Positions 20,311 through 27,967 of a DNA stretch of 39,456 nt are shown here, piece by piece. The notes under the pieces were generated by a model that worked only from the letters and a program-made list of their open reading frames with translations, did not search any database and had not been told where the DNA came from. Source of the DNA: Muribaculaceae bacterium (GTDB taxonomy: Bacteria; Bacteroidota; Bacteroidia; Bacteroidales; Muribaculaceae); the NCBI GenBank assembly GCA_017620715.1, contig JAGAUN010000013.1, positions 1 to 39,456 of the forward strand. Direction: 5' to 3'. A program made the translations under genes and the position numbers. The stretch's first letter is position 1. Every line of letters begins with the position of its first letter.

Positions 20311-21542
20311 CCGCGCACCAGCCGATACCATACACGCGGCGACAGATAGTCGTACCACGCTACCGGAGTCATACGGTTAAGATACCTTCCGTAGCGCGCC
20401 AGCGAGTCGTAATATGCCTCAGCCACTGCCTGCAGGCTCTCATCCTCCCATTGCATCAGCCCCACCCCGTAGCCGTTGTACACGCGGTTGTGGGCCAAAT
20501 GCCGCCGGAACTCCCGGCGCGGATGCCGCTCCATCTCCTTTTCCGGGCCCTCGCTGAGCCGCATGCCTCTGTCGGCGATAAAACGGCGCATCTGCGCGGT
20601 AAGGCCGTAGATAGTGAGATTAAACACCGAACCCATCATAAACGGTTGCCAGTAGCAGTCGATATAGGTGGTGTCTCCGCAGCGCGCCTTGTCTATGCCG
20701 AGCTGATACATATTGGGCGGAGCGCTGCGCTCCAGTACAACGAGCGGTTTTTCGGGCGCGAAGAGTATGTTGTGGGCGGCAGAGCCGCTCGGCGACACTA
20801 CCTCGCGGGCACTGTTGAGCCGCGCTACCATATATCCTAACGGTGTGCTCTCGGGGCTCATTGCTTCGTAGCCGTTGTCGGTAAAAACCGTTTCAATCGC
20901 CCCTATATTGATCTGTGTCTTGGCCGAATCTTTCCACCCGCTGCGCGAAATCACCACCGGGGTATCGGGCAATGTCTCGCCGAAGCGCCTCAGGGCCTCG
21001 GCACGCACCTTTTCAAACGGCAGCAGCAGTTCGCGCGAACTGTAGCGCCCGTACATTATCGAGGGGTCGGCAGCATCGATGTGCTCGAACCTATAGCTCC
21101 GTCCCGGCAATACCACACATTTTTCCCACACGCCGGCGAGCTGCAGAAATTCGCGGGCATTGCCGCTAATCTCAGCCTCGCGCATATTGTCGGAGAAAAA
21201 CACAATGCGGTCATACTCTGCGGCCTCTTCGTCAAAAACGGGCCAGAGGCGTGCCGTGGTATTCATGAGAAAATGCCCGTAAGCGCTGCGCAGATAGCCG
21301 CCGTAGAGCGTGCGGCCCGGAATTGCCTCGCCGCTGCCCCCCTCGGTTATCGAGGTGCAGTACTCGCAGTCGTCAATCAGACGGTGGGGCGTGGCCTCCA
21401 CATCGGGTATCACCCCCTGAGGCGTCAGAGTCACATCGTGCAGCCGGCGGAGATTGAGCTTGCCGCTCAAATCCTCGATTCTCTCAAGTGCCGCACTTGC
21501 CACCGCTTGCTTGGCCTGACGCATATATTGTATATTCACCAT
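20289..21542 (-). CDS. GT61-like (DUF563) glycosyltransferase
   Basis: The 417-residue protein has no signal peptide or clear membrane span. Segments SAYGHFLMNTTARLWPVF (the GHFL...RLW motif), DRIVFFSDN, TPVVISRSG and EVVSPSGSAAHNILFAP are those of the GT61/DUF563 glycosyltransferases. In bacteria these are usually tied to capsule or LPS polysaccharide synthesis. Donor and acceptor are unknown. The C-terminal 100 residues (RHPRREFRRHLAHNRVYNGY onward) are basic and may help membrane association. The gene starts 14 bp after yifB, the last of a three-gene operon. Its end overlaps that of trhP on the other strand by 22 bp, so there is no room for a separate terminator. Confidence 0.7.
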   Translation of the reverse strand: MVNIQYMRQAKQAVASAALERIEDLSGKLNLRRLHDVTLTPQGVIPDVEATPHRLIDDCEYCTSITEGGSGEAIPGRTLYGGYLRSAYGHFLMNTTARLWPVFDEEAAEYDRIVFFSDNMREAEISGNAREFLQLAGVWEKCVVLPGRSYRFEHIDAADPSIMYGRYSSRELLLPFEKVRAEALRRFGETLPDTPVVISRSGWKDSAKTQINIGAIETVFTDNGYEAMSPESTPLGYMVARLNSAREVVSPSGSAAHNILFAPEKPLVVLERSAPPNMYQLGIDKARCGDTTYIDCYWQPFMMGSVFNLTIYGLTAQMRRFIADRGMRLSEGPEKEMERHPRREFRRHLAHNRVYNGYGVGLMQWEDESLQAVAEAYYDSLARYGRYLNRMTPVAWYDYLSPRVWYRLVRGYLRSHT

Positions 21543-21556
21543 AGTCTACCGGAGTG

Positions 21557-23116
21557 TCAGAATGGCGTAGGGCCGTTTGTGCCGCCCCAGCTCGAGCGGT
21601 CGAGATTGCGGTAACCAACCGCCTCGCGGGTGTGATGCGGCAGTATCCGCTCGCTGCCGTCGAGGTCGGCTATCGTACGGGCCACCTTGAGTATGCGGTC
21701 GTAGGCGCGGGCGCTCATGTCGAAGCGCGTCATCACCGCACGCAGTATATCCATGCTCTCCTTATCTAAGGTGGCGTATTGCTTCAGAAGCCGTGTGTTC
21801 ATCTGCGCGTTGCAGTATATGCCCTTCTCCGAGGCATAGCGCTGCAGCTGAATGGCGCGTGCGCGGTTCACACGCTCGCGTATGGCCGCGCTCGGCTCGC
21901 CGTCGGGCGCCGACGCAAGGTCGTCAAACGGCACCGGCAATATCTCCACCTGTAGGTCTATTCGGTCGAGCAGCGGCCCCGATATCCTCGCTAAATATTT
22001 CTTCACAGCACCCGGCGGACACTCGCATTGCTTGGTGGGGTGATTGTAATAGCCGCACGGGCACGGATTCATCGACGCCACGAGCATAAAGGCGCTCGGA
22101 TAGTCAATCGAATATTTGGCTCGTGAAATGCTTATATGGCGGTCTTCAAGCGGCTGGCGCATCACTTCGAGCACCGACCGCGAAAACTCGGGAAATTCGT
22201 CGAGAAACAGCACACCGTTGTGCGCCAGCGATATCTCGCCCGGCATAGGATTGGTGCCTCCGCCCACAAGCGCCACAGGCGATATGGTATGGTGAGGCGA
22301 ACGGAAGGGGCGCTGCGTGAGCAGCCGCGACCCCTGCGGCAACTTCCCGGCCACCGAGTGTATCTTGGTGGTCTCGAGTGCCTCCTGAAGCGTGAGCGGC
22401 GGCAGTATCGAAGGCAGACGCTTGGCCATCATCGATTTGCCCGAACCCGGAGGGCCCACTAACAGTATGTTGTGGCCGCCGGCGCACGCCACCTCAAAGG
22501 CGCGGCGCACATTCTCTTGCCCCTTCACGTCGGCAAAATCGAAATCGAACTGCTGCGAGGCCTCGGCAAACTCCCGCCGGGTGTCAACCACTGTGGGTTT
22601 CAGTTCAATAGCCCCCGACAGAAAGTCAATCACCTGCCGGAGATTGTCCACACCGTATACCTCCAGATTATTTACCACAGCGGCCTCGGTGGCATTGGCG
22701 CTCGGCACTATCATGCCCTTCATACCCATCTTGCGCGCCAATATCGACATAGGCAGCGCACCGCGTATCGGGCCCACACTTCCGTCGAGCGAGAGCTCTC
22801 CCATTATCATGTAGCGGCTCAGGCGCTCGGCACTCAGCTTCTCTGCGGCCGCCAGTATACCCACGGCTATGGGCAGATCGTAGGCCGACCCCTCCTTCTT
22901 CACATCGGCCGGAGCAAGATTTATTATAATGTGTCGGCGCGGCATCTCCGACCCCGAATGTTTCAGGGCCGACATCACACGCTGATAGCCCTCCTTCACC
23001 GCCGCATCAGGCAAGCCCACCAGGTGATAGGCTATACCGTTTTCGGCCGACACCTCAATGGTCACGGCTATCGCGTCGATGCCCTGCAGGGCCGCTCCGT
23101 AAGTCTTTACAAGCAT
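21557..23116 (-). CDS. YifB/ComM family Mg-chelatase-like AAA protein
   Basis: The 519-residue protein has the three-part YifB/ComM architecture. An N-terminal Lon-protease-like (ChlI) domain starts MLVKTYGAALQGIDAIAVTI. The Mg-chelatase-type AAA+ domain has Walker A GPPGSGKSMMAKRLPS (about residue 220) and Walker B-type GVLFLDEFPEF, with NPCPCGYYNHPTKQCECPPG (a possible metal-binding loop) and GPLLDRIDLQVEI. The C-terminal Mg-chelatase domain ends at the stop. In naturally competent bacteria ComM is a branch-migration helicase acting during recombination; its role in non-competent species is unclear. It starts 15 bp after the DUF4369 lipoprotein gene and precedes the GT61-like gene by 14 bp. 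Confidence 0.92.
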   Translation of the reverse strand: MLVKTYGAALQGIDAIAVTIEVSAENGIAYHLVGLPDAAVKEGYQRVMSALKHSGSEMPRRHIIINLAPADVKKEGSAYDLPIAVGILAAAEKLSAERLSRYMIMGELSLDGSVGPIRGALPMSILARKMGMKGMIVPSANATEAAVVNNLEVYGVDNLRQVIDFLSGAIELKPTVVDTRREFAEASQQFDFDFADVKGQENVRRAFEVACAGGHNILLVGPPGSGKSMMAKRLPSILPPLTLQEALETTKIHSVAGKLPQGSRLLTQRPFRSPHHTISPVALVGGGTNPMPGEISLAHNGVLFLDEFPEFSRSVLEVMRQPLEDRHISISRAKYSIDYPSAFMLVASMNPCPCGYYNHPTKQCECPPGAVKKYLARISGPLLDRIDLQVEILPVPFDDLASAPDGEPSAAIRERVNRARAIQLQRYASEKGIYCNAQMNTRLLKQYATLDKESMDILRAVMTRFDMSARAYDRILKVARTIADLDGSERILPHHTREAVGYRNLDRSSWGGTNGPTPF

Positions 23117-23131
23117 CTCCTTCCCTTTATT

Positions 23132-24151
23132 TCACAAACGAGTGTTTATCACAGACTCGGCCGCGCTTATCGACGCGCCGCGATACAGCTGTGCACCCGT
23201 CGAGTCAACCACTACGAAATAGGGCATACGCGGTATGGCAAGTTTGCGCACAGCCGGAGCGGCAACCGAGCCCGGCAGCCACGTGCGGTAGAAGCGACCC
23301 GTGGTATCGCCGCGGAAACTGCGGCGCCAGGTAGCCGAATCGGGCGCCGTATTCAGCTCGGCCAACTGAAGCTGCTTGCGCTGATGCTCGCGCGAGAGAC
23401 GGCGCAGATGCCCGCGCACACTGTCGAGCTGAGCGCGGTCGTCGGTAGTGAAGCAGAGCAACGACATCGACGCGCGTGCCGGAGTAAACAGTATAAGCGA
23501 GTCGCACAGCTCATAGAGCGACATCATCTGAAGCGGAGCGTGTGCCGCATCGGCCAGCTGCGCCGTGATTACCGAATTGAATCCCTGCACCACCTCCGAA
23601 GGACGCGCCTGCGGAGTGAGCAGCGAAAAGAGCGAGTCGGCCGCAGCCTCATTGCCCTCGCAATTGAAATAGCTTACCAGTATTGCCGTCGACGACAGAC
23701 GCCCCGGATTCGAGGTCACATATTTCGACACAGCCGCATTCACCGCAGCCGCATCGCGCTTCATCAGGGCGTCGGCATTGTCGTTGAGCCAACGGCTTAT
23801 CTCCTGCGAGGCACCGCTGCCCGACATCTTCGCCGCATACGGATTGTCAGGATTCACCTCCACATTGATTTCCTCGCCGTTCTGCACTATCAGAGTAGCC
23901 AGCCAGGTACCGTCGGAAAGCGTCAACACACCCAACGAAGGCCGCGAGGCCACACCACGCAGACTGAACTTGCCGCTGAGACTCTGCGCGTTGATAGTCT
24001 GCAACCCGCCGCGGTCAAAGTAAGTAAGCGTCACCATCTGAGCGTCGATACCCTCAAGCTGGCCGCGCACCACAAAATCGTCGCTGCTGCCGCATGCCGC
24101 AACGCACCATGCCGCAACCATTACCAAAAATAAGCGATAAATCAGTTTCAT
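23132..24151 (-). CDS. DUF4369 lipoprotein with degenerate thioredoxin-like domain
   Basis: The 339-residue protein starts at ATG 24151 (MKLIYRLFLVMVAAWC) with lipobox VAAC and C20. The residues after it (GSSDD) are acidic, as in surface-exported Bacteroidetes lipoproteins. A DUF4369 domain follows (FVVRGQLEGIDAQMVTLTYF, about residues 27-110), then a helical middle. A short C-terminal piece, IPRMPYFVVVDSTGAQLYRG, has the cis-Pro and strand pattern of TlpA-type thioredoxins. The CxxC is missing: the corresponding stretch reads GSVAAPAVRKL. It is therefore probably not a redox enzyme. It is first in the operon with yifB and the GT61-like gene. A -7 box only 7 nt upstream of the ATG suggests a leaderless mRNA. 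Confidence 0.8.
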   Translation of the reverse strand: MKLIYRLFLVMVAAWCVAACGSSDDFVVRGQLEGIDAQMVTLTYFDRGGLQTINAQSLSGKFSLRGVASRPSLGVLTLSDGTWLATLIVQNGEEINVEVNPDNPYAAKMSGSGASQEISRWLNDNADALMKRDAAAVNAAVSKYVTSNPGRLSSTAILVSYFNCEGNEAAADSLFSLLTPQARPSEVVQGFNSVITAQLADAAHAPLQMMSLYELCDSLILFTPARASMSLLCFTTDDRAQLDSVRGHLRRLSREHQRKQLQLAELNTAPDSATWRRSFRGDTTGRFYRTWLPGSVAAPAVRKLAIPRMPYFVVVDSTGAQLYRGASISAAESVINTRL

Positions 24152-24157
24152 ACACCA

Positions 24158-24165
24158 CAAAGGTA
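24158..24165 (-). promoter_or_regulatory. -7 promoter box for DUF4369-yifB-GT61 operon
   Basis: The minus strand reads TACCTTTG, an exact TAnnTTTG match, with its last base only 7 nt from the ATG at 24151. With usual spacing, transcription would start at or within about 2 nt of the start codon, giving a leaderless or near-leaderless mRNA. Confidence 0.5.
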
Positions 24166-24229
24166 TGTATTAGCGGCGATTATTACAAGAATTTTGCTGT
24201 TAGCGCCACGCTATTTATCGGCAAGTGAT

Positions 24230-24237
24230 TATCTTTG
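24230..24237 (+). promoter_or_regulatory. -7 promoter box for pldA
   Basis: TATCTTTG matches TAnnTTTG exactly and ends 4 nt before the ATG at 24242. The predicted transcription start falls on or next to the start codon. It mirrors the divergent box at 24158-24165. Confidence 0.5.
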
Positions 24238-24241
24238 TCGT

Positions 24242-25084
24242 ATGAAACCAATCGCAGCGCGCATTCTCATCCTCGTGGCCTGTATCACTGCAGCTCTCTG
24301 CTGCAACGCACAGATAGTCACCGCCGCCGATTCAATCGACGCCGACAGCGTGCGCCGCGCATTCGACAATCAGCCCTCGTTCGGTCTCTATAAAGACAAC
24401 TACTTCACCTTCGGCATACCCATAGGCCATACCCCCGACAAACACAACTCCAACGTAAAATTCCAGATATCCATAGCACAGCGTCTCACCAAGAGCACCC
24501 TGCCATGGAACACCTATCTCTTCCTCTTCTACACCCAGAAAGTATTCTGGAACGTGCTCGAGAACTCCATGCCCATGACCGACCTCAACTTCAATCCCGG
24601 CATCGGACTGGTAAAACCCCTCTTCGTCAAAGGCCGCTTCATAGGCAAGCTGCAGCTCCTCCTCGAGCACGAGAGCAACGGCCGCGACGGCGTCAAATCG
24701 CGTTCGTGGAACAAAGTGAGCCTCGGCGCCAACATCATGATTGACCCCAACTTCGTAGTCCACGGCAAATTCTGGATACCAATCGTCGACGGCGTTGAAA
24801 ACAAAGACATACTCAACTATTGCGGCATCTATCAGATAGGCACCTCCTTCTTCTCTCCCGACCGCCGCTTCGGCGCCTCCGTCACCCTGGTCAAGCGCAA
24901 AGGATGGTCGCTCAACTACAACACCATCGTCGAGCTCAACTATCGCCTCTTCAAGCGCGACAACCAGTACCTCTTCCTCCAGTATTACAACGGCTATGGC
25001 GAAGGCCTGCTCGACTACAAACAATTCCACTCCATGCTCCGCGTCGGCATCGTCATCAAGCCCCGCATCTTCAGCGACTACTAA
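24242..25084 (+). CDS. pldA: Outer-membrane phospholipase A (PldA/OMPLA)
   Basis: I start the 280-residue protein at ATG 24242 (MKPIAARILILVACITAALC), which gives a clean signal peptide; a TTG further upstream would lie before the -7 box. The catalytic signature EHESNGRDG...SRSWN supplies H143, S145 and N157, matching the His-Ser-Asn triad of E. coli OMPLA almost residue for residue. The rest is amphipathic beta-barrel, ending in an aromatic residue (IFSDY). It should sit in the outer membrane as a calcium-dependent phospholipase A1/A2 that removes misplaced phospholipid. It is transcribed alone, divergent from the DUF4369 operon and convergent with pgi across a hairpin-rich island. Confidence 0.9.
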   Translation: MKPIAARILILVACITAALCCNAQIVTAADSIDADSVRRAFDNQPSFGLYKDNYFTFGIPIGHTPDKHNSNVKFQISIAQRLTKSTLPWNTYLFLFYTQKVFWNVLENSMPMTDLNFNPGIGLVKPLFVKGRFIGKLQLLLEHESNGRDGVKSRSWNKVSLGANIMIDPNFVVHGKFWIPIVDGVENKDILNYCGIYQIGTSFFSPDRRFGASVTLVKRKGWSLNYNTIVELNYRLFKRDNQYLFLQYYNGYGEGLLDYKQFHSMLRVGIVIKPRIFSDY

Positions 25085-25091
25085 TCCCCCG

Positions 25092-25268
25092 CCCATCGAG
25101 CATCAAGGCTATGAGCCGGAGAATACGGCACGCAAGCGCCTTTCCCCGTAATTCCATCCAAAGTCCGACCCGTCTGACTTGTCTGACTTGTCTGACGATA
25201 CCACCAACCTTGCCACCACACGAGGGTAAGCCCCACAAGGGCGCTGTAACCCTCGCTCCATACCGCCT
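25092..25268. repeat. Composite intergenic repeat, copy 1 (interrupted)
   Basis: It starts CCCATCGAGCATCAAG, includes AGCGCCTTTCCCCGTA (25135-25150) and ends with a segment from CACGAGGGTAAG (25219) through ACCCTCGCTCCATACCGCCT. Relative to copy 2 it carries about 64 extra bases after CCCCGTA (between 25151 and 25218), and the 9-nt tandem repeat lies inside that insertion. The hairpin CGAGGGT/ACCCTCG is kept, with a small bulge. Confidence 0.6.
25172..25196. repeat. 9-nt tandem repeat, 2.8 copies
   Basis: GTCTGACTT at 25172-25180 and 25181-25189 is followed by GTCTGAC at 25190-25196. All copies are identical, which suggests recent slippage. Confidence 0.75.
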
Positions 25269-25288
25269 AATGCACAACCATATATAGC

Positions 25289-25399
25289 CCCATCAAGCAT
25301 CGATGTATGGGGCGGGGGATATGGCGCGTTAGCGCCTTCCCCCGTATGCGCACGAGGGTAAGCGCCCCAAGGCGCTGTAACCCTCGCTCCATACCGCCT
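25289..25399. repeat. Composite intergenic repeat, copy 2
   Basis: It starts CCCATCAAGCATCGAT and ends ACCCTCGCTCCATACCGCCT, about 110 bp. It holds two nested hairpins. One is CGGGGGA...TCCCCCG with an inner GGCGC/GCGCC stem (25313-25344). The other is CGAGGGT + AGCGCC, loop CCAA, GGCGCT + ACCCTCG (25353-25386). The second half is nearly identical to 25219-25268. Confidence 0.6.
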
Positions 25400-25421
25400 T
25401 CCCCGACCATATAACACAAGC

Positions 25422-25440
25422 CAACCGCCGACGGCGGTTG
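25422..25440. terminator. 8-bp hairpin in pldA-pgi gap
   Basis: CAACCGCC and GGCGGTTG form a perfect 8-bp stem around a GAC loop. On the plus strand GCTTTG follows, so it may stop pldA transcription. The T-tract is weak. Confidence 0.4.
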
Positions 25441-25452
25441 CTTTGTAAATAG

Positions 25453-25487
25453 CCCCACATTGGCGCATTTCAAGCGCCAATGTGGGG
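25453..25487. terminator. Perfect 14-bp hairpin in pldA-pgi gap
   Basis: CCCCACATTGGCGC pairs exactly with GCGCCAATGTGGGG around a 7-nt loop (ATTTCAA). It is the strongest stem in the window, lying between convergent genes about 90 bp after the pgi stop. It probably acts as a bidirectional transcription barrier or RNA 3'-end stabiliser, although there is no U-tract. It may also belong to the repeat family. Confidence 0.5.
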
Positions 25488-25576
25488 TAATGCGTACGAT
25501 AAGGAGCGCAACGCCGAAGGTGTTGCTTTATGGCGCGTAGGTAACACCTACCTCAGTGCTCAAAGATTCTCCTATA

Positions 25577-26917
25577 TTAAATTTTTGCTTTGATTTCAGC
25601 AGTTTTGTCCTCATATCCCGGCTTGCCGAGCAGAGCAAACATATTGCGCTTGTAGCCTTCCACGCCGGGCTGGTTGAACGGATTCACGCCAAGCAAATAG
25701 CCGCTTATGCCGCAGGCCTTCTCGAAGAAGTAGATGAGCTGACCCAGATACTCCTCCTGCAGCGCCGGTATGGTGATGCGCAGGTTGGGCACGTTGCCGT
25801 CGACATGCGCAATGCGCGTGCCTATCTCAGCCATCTTGTTCACATGGTCAACCGGGCGGCCGGCTATATAGTTGAGACCGTCGAGATTCTCGTCGTCGGT
25901 AGGTATAAACATCTCATGATTGGGATTCTCCACCGAAATCACAGTCTCGAAGATGGTGCGCTCGCCATCCTGTATCCACTGGCCCATCGAGTGCAGGTCG
26001 GTCGAGAAATCAACCGAGGCCGGGAAGATACCCTTGCCGTCTTTGCCCTCCGACTCGCCGTAGAGCTGCTTCCACCATTCGCCGAAATAGTGGAGCTTCG
26101 GATTGAAGTTTACAAGTATCTCAATCTTCTTGCCTGCGCGGTAGAGAGCATTGCGGGTTGCCGCATACTCAAGCGACGGGTTGGTGGCATATTCGGTCGA
26201 AGCAGTAATCTGCTCCATGGCGCGTGCGCCGTCAACGAGCGCCTTAATATCATAGCCGGCCACAGCTATAGGCAACAGGCCCACCGGAGTGAGCACCGAG
26301 AAACGGCCGCCCACATTGCCGGGAATGTCGAAGGTAGTGTAGCCCTCCTTCTCGGCCATGGTGCGCAGAGCGCCGTGCGAGGGGTCGGTAACAGCCACAA
26401 TACGTTTGGCGGCTTCCTCCTTGCCCACCTGCTGCTCGAGCTGGTCGCGCAGTATGCGGAAGGCGATAGCGGGCTCTGTGGTAGTACCTGACTTCGATAT
26501 CACTATTATGCCGAACTTCTTGTCGCGAAGCAGGCGTGAGAGTTCAAACAGATAGTCCTGACCGATGTTCTGGCCGGCAAACAATATTTTGGTGCGGCCG
26601 GTGTCGGTGCGATAGGGAGCGAAAGTGTCGGCCAGAGCCTCTATCACGGCTTTGGCGCCGAGGTAGCTGCCGCCGATACCCACAGTCACCACTATCTCGC
26701 AGTGATTCTGCAGCTGTGCGGCTGCCGCATTGATGGCATCGATTTGCTCCTGAGTGATTTGCGAGGGCAGCGATACCCATCCTGTATAATCGGAGCCGGC
26801 TCCTGTGCCGCTCTCCACTGTGTGCAGGGCCTCGCGGGCCTCTGCCAGCATATCATTGACTGCAGCAGGCTCGATAGCCTTGGCCGTGTCGGTGATTGAG
26901 AATTTAAGGTTTTGCAT
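25577..26917 (-). CDS. pgi: Glucose-6-phosphate isomerase
   Basis: The 446-residue enzyme interconverts glucose 6-phosphate and fructose 6-phosphate in glycolysis and gluconeogenesis. It is the short bacterial form (about 450 residues). Signatures are [37 protein letters not shown] (phosphate-binding SKSGTT), [19 protein letters not shown], and the catalytic-region segment [18 protein letters not shown]. The C-terminal lysine region is [16 protein letters not shown]. It is cytoplasmic. It lies 37 bp after gpsA and is last in the lysS-gpsA-pgi unit. Downstream is the hairpin island shared with pldA. Confidence 0.96.
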   Translation of the reverse strand: MQNLKFSITDTAKAIEPAAVNDMLAEAREALHTVESGTGAGSDYTGWVSLPSQITQEQIDAINAAAAQLQNHCEIVVTVGIGGSYLGAKAVIEALADTFAPYRTDTGRTKILFAGQNIGQDYLFELSRLLRDKKFGIIVISKSGTTTEPAIAFRILRDQLEQQVGKEEAAKRIVAVTDPSHGALRTMAEKEGYTTFDIPGNVGGRFSVLTPVGLLPIAVAGYDIKALVDGARAMEQITASTEYATNPSLEYAATRNALYRAGKKIEILVNFNPKLHYFGEWWKQLYGESEGKDGKGIFPASVDFSTDLHSMGQWIQDGERTIFETVISVENPNHEMFIPTDDENLDGLNYIAGRPVDHVNKMAEIGTRIAHVDGNVPNLRITIPALQEEYLGQLIYFFEKACGISGYLLGVNPFNQPGVEGYKRNMFALLGKPGYEDKTAEIKAKI

Positions 26918-26954
26918 ATACTTGATTTGGGTATGAGGGGGGTGAATTACTTTG

Positions 26955-27950
26955 TCAGATAAATGTTTCGGCCATCTGGCGCACGGCGGCAGCCGGACGC
27001 ACCTTGCGGTAGAGTATGTCGTACACGCCTTCGAGTATCGGCATAGTCACGCGGTGCTTCTGATTTATTTCGTAGATACACTTGGTGCCGTAGTAGCCCT
27101 CGGCCGTCTGTACCATCTCCATTCGCGCGGCGTGCACACTGTAGCCGTTGCCTATCATGGCGCCGAAATTGTGATTGCGGCTGAAGCGCGAGTACGACGT
27201 CACAAGCAGATCGCCCAGATATACAGAGTCGCATATCTGGCGCGGACGCGGGTATACGGTGTCGACAAACCGCTCCATCTCGCGTATGGCGTTGCTCACG
27301 AGCATGGCCTGGAAATTATCGCCCGACTTGAGTCCGTGCACAATACCCGAGGCTATCGAGTACACGTTTTTGAGCACCGCGGCATACTCTATGCCGGTCA
27401 CGTCCGACGATGTTATGGTTTTCAAAGCCTTACCTGCCAATACATTGGCAAACTGCTCGGCGTGAAATATATCGTTGCAGCCTACAGTAAGGTAGCTCTG
27501 GCGCCCCAGCGCCACCTCTTCGGCGTGGCACGGCCCCGATACAACCATCATGCGTTCCGGCGCCACATGATACATCTTCTGCATATAGTCGGAGATAATC
27601 ATATTGTCGTCGGGCACGATACCCTTCACGGCCGACACCACAAACTTCTGCGAGATGTCGACCGACAGTTTCTCGAGATGACTCTTGAAGTAGGGCGACG
27701 GCATCACAAGCAGCAGCGTGTCGGCCTTTGAGCTCACATAGTTGATATCGCTTGAAAACTCTATTCGGTTTATGTCAAACTCTACGTCGGAGAGATAAGC
27801 CGGATTGTGGCGCAGGCGCTTGAAATCGTCAATACGATCGTCGCGACGCATGTACCACAATATCGACTCGCAATTGTTAAGCAGCAGTTTGGCCAAAGCT
27901 GTAGCCCAGCTTCCGCCACCCATTACCGCCACTGTTCCGGGACAATTCAT
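26955..27950 (-). CDS. gpsA: NAD(P)-dependent glycerol-3-phosphate dehydrogenase
   Basis: I start the 331-residue protein at ATG 27950 ([20 protein letters not shown]). This places the dinucleotide-binding [11 protein letters not shown] at the N-terminus, as in the family; the longer frame overlaps lysS. Other signatures are the VVSAVKGIV segment, [13 protein letters not shown] and [21 protein letters not shown] with the catalytic lysine, then [12 protein letters not shown]. The enzyme reduces dihydroxyacetone phosphate to sn-glycerol 3-phosphate for phospholipid synthesis. It lies 17 bp after lysS and 37 bp before pgi. Confidence 0.94.
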   Translation of the reverse strand: MNCPGTVAVMGGGSWATALAKLLLNNCESILWYMRRDDRIDDFKRLRHNPAYLSDVEFDINRIEFSSDINYVSSKADTLLLVMPSPYFKSHLEKLSVDISQKFVVSAVKGIVPDDNMIISDYMQKMYHVAPERMMVVSGPCHAEEVALGRQSYLTVGCNDIFHAEQFANVLAGKALKTITSSDVTGIEYAAVLKNVYSIASGIVHGLKSGDNFQAMLVSNAIREMERFVDTVYPRPRQICDSVYLGDLLVTSYSRFSRNHNFGAMIGNGYSVHAARMEMVQTAEGYYGTKCIYEINQKHRVTMPILEGVYDILYRKVRPAAAVRQMAETFI

Positions 27951-27967
27951 AACGCTCTTATAACGTA

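Larger units (their letters stand above)
25085..25576. repeat. Non-coding island of degenerate tandem repeats and hairpins
   Basis: These 492 bp between convergent pldA and pgi contain no believable gene; short open frames across them are made of repeated sequence. Present are two copies of a composite unit (25092-25268 and 25289-25399), a 9-nt tandem repeat (25172-25196), and at least four strong stem-loops (25313-25344, 25353-25386, 25422-25440, 25453-25487). A GTAGGT/ACCTAC dyad lies near the pgi end. The arrangement suggests repeated palindromic elements that accumulated in a safe convergent site, and it must also hold the terminators of both genes. Confidence 0.7.

Noticed and set aside
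22472..24133. Long plus-strand open frame (553 codons) opposite yifB and the DUF4369 gene
   Set aside because: It is antisense to two well-supported genes, is rich in Arg/His/Ala as GC-rich shadow frames are, and has no domain-like segments.
25071..25480. Short minus-strand open frames through the pldA-pgi gap
   Set aside because: The translations consist of the same repeated peptide phrases produced by the DNA repeats and hairpins, with no initiation context; treated as non-coding.
27531..27546. TGGCAC match resembling a sigma-54 -24 element
   Set aside because: It lies inside the gpsA coding sequence, and the expected -12 TTGC at the right distance is missing.
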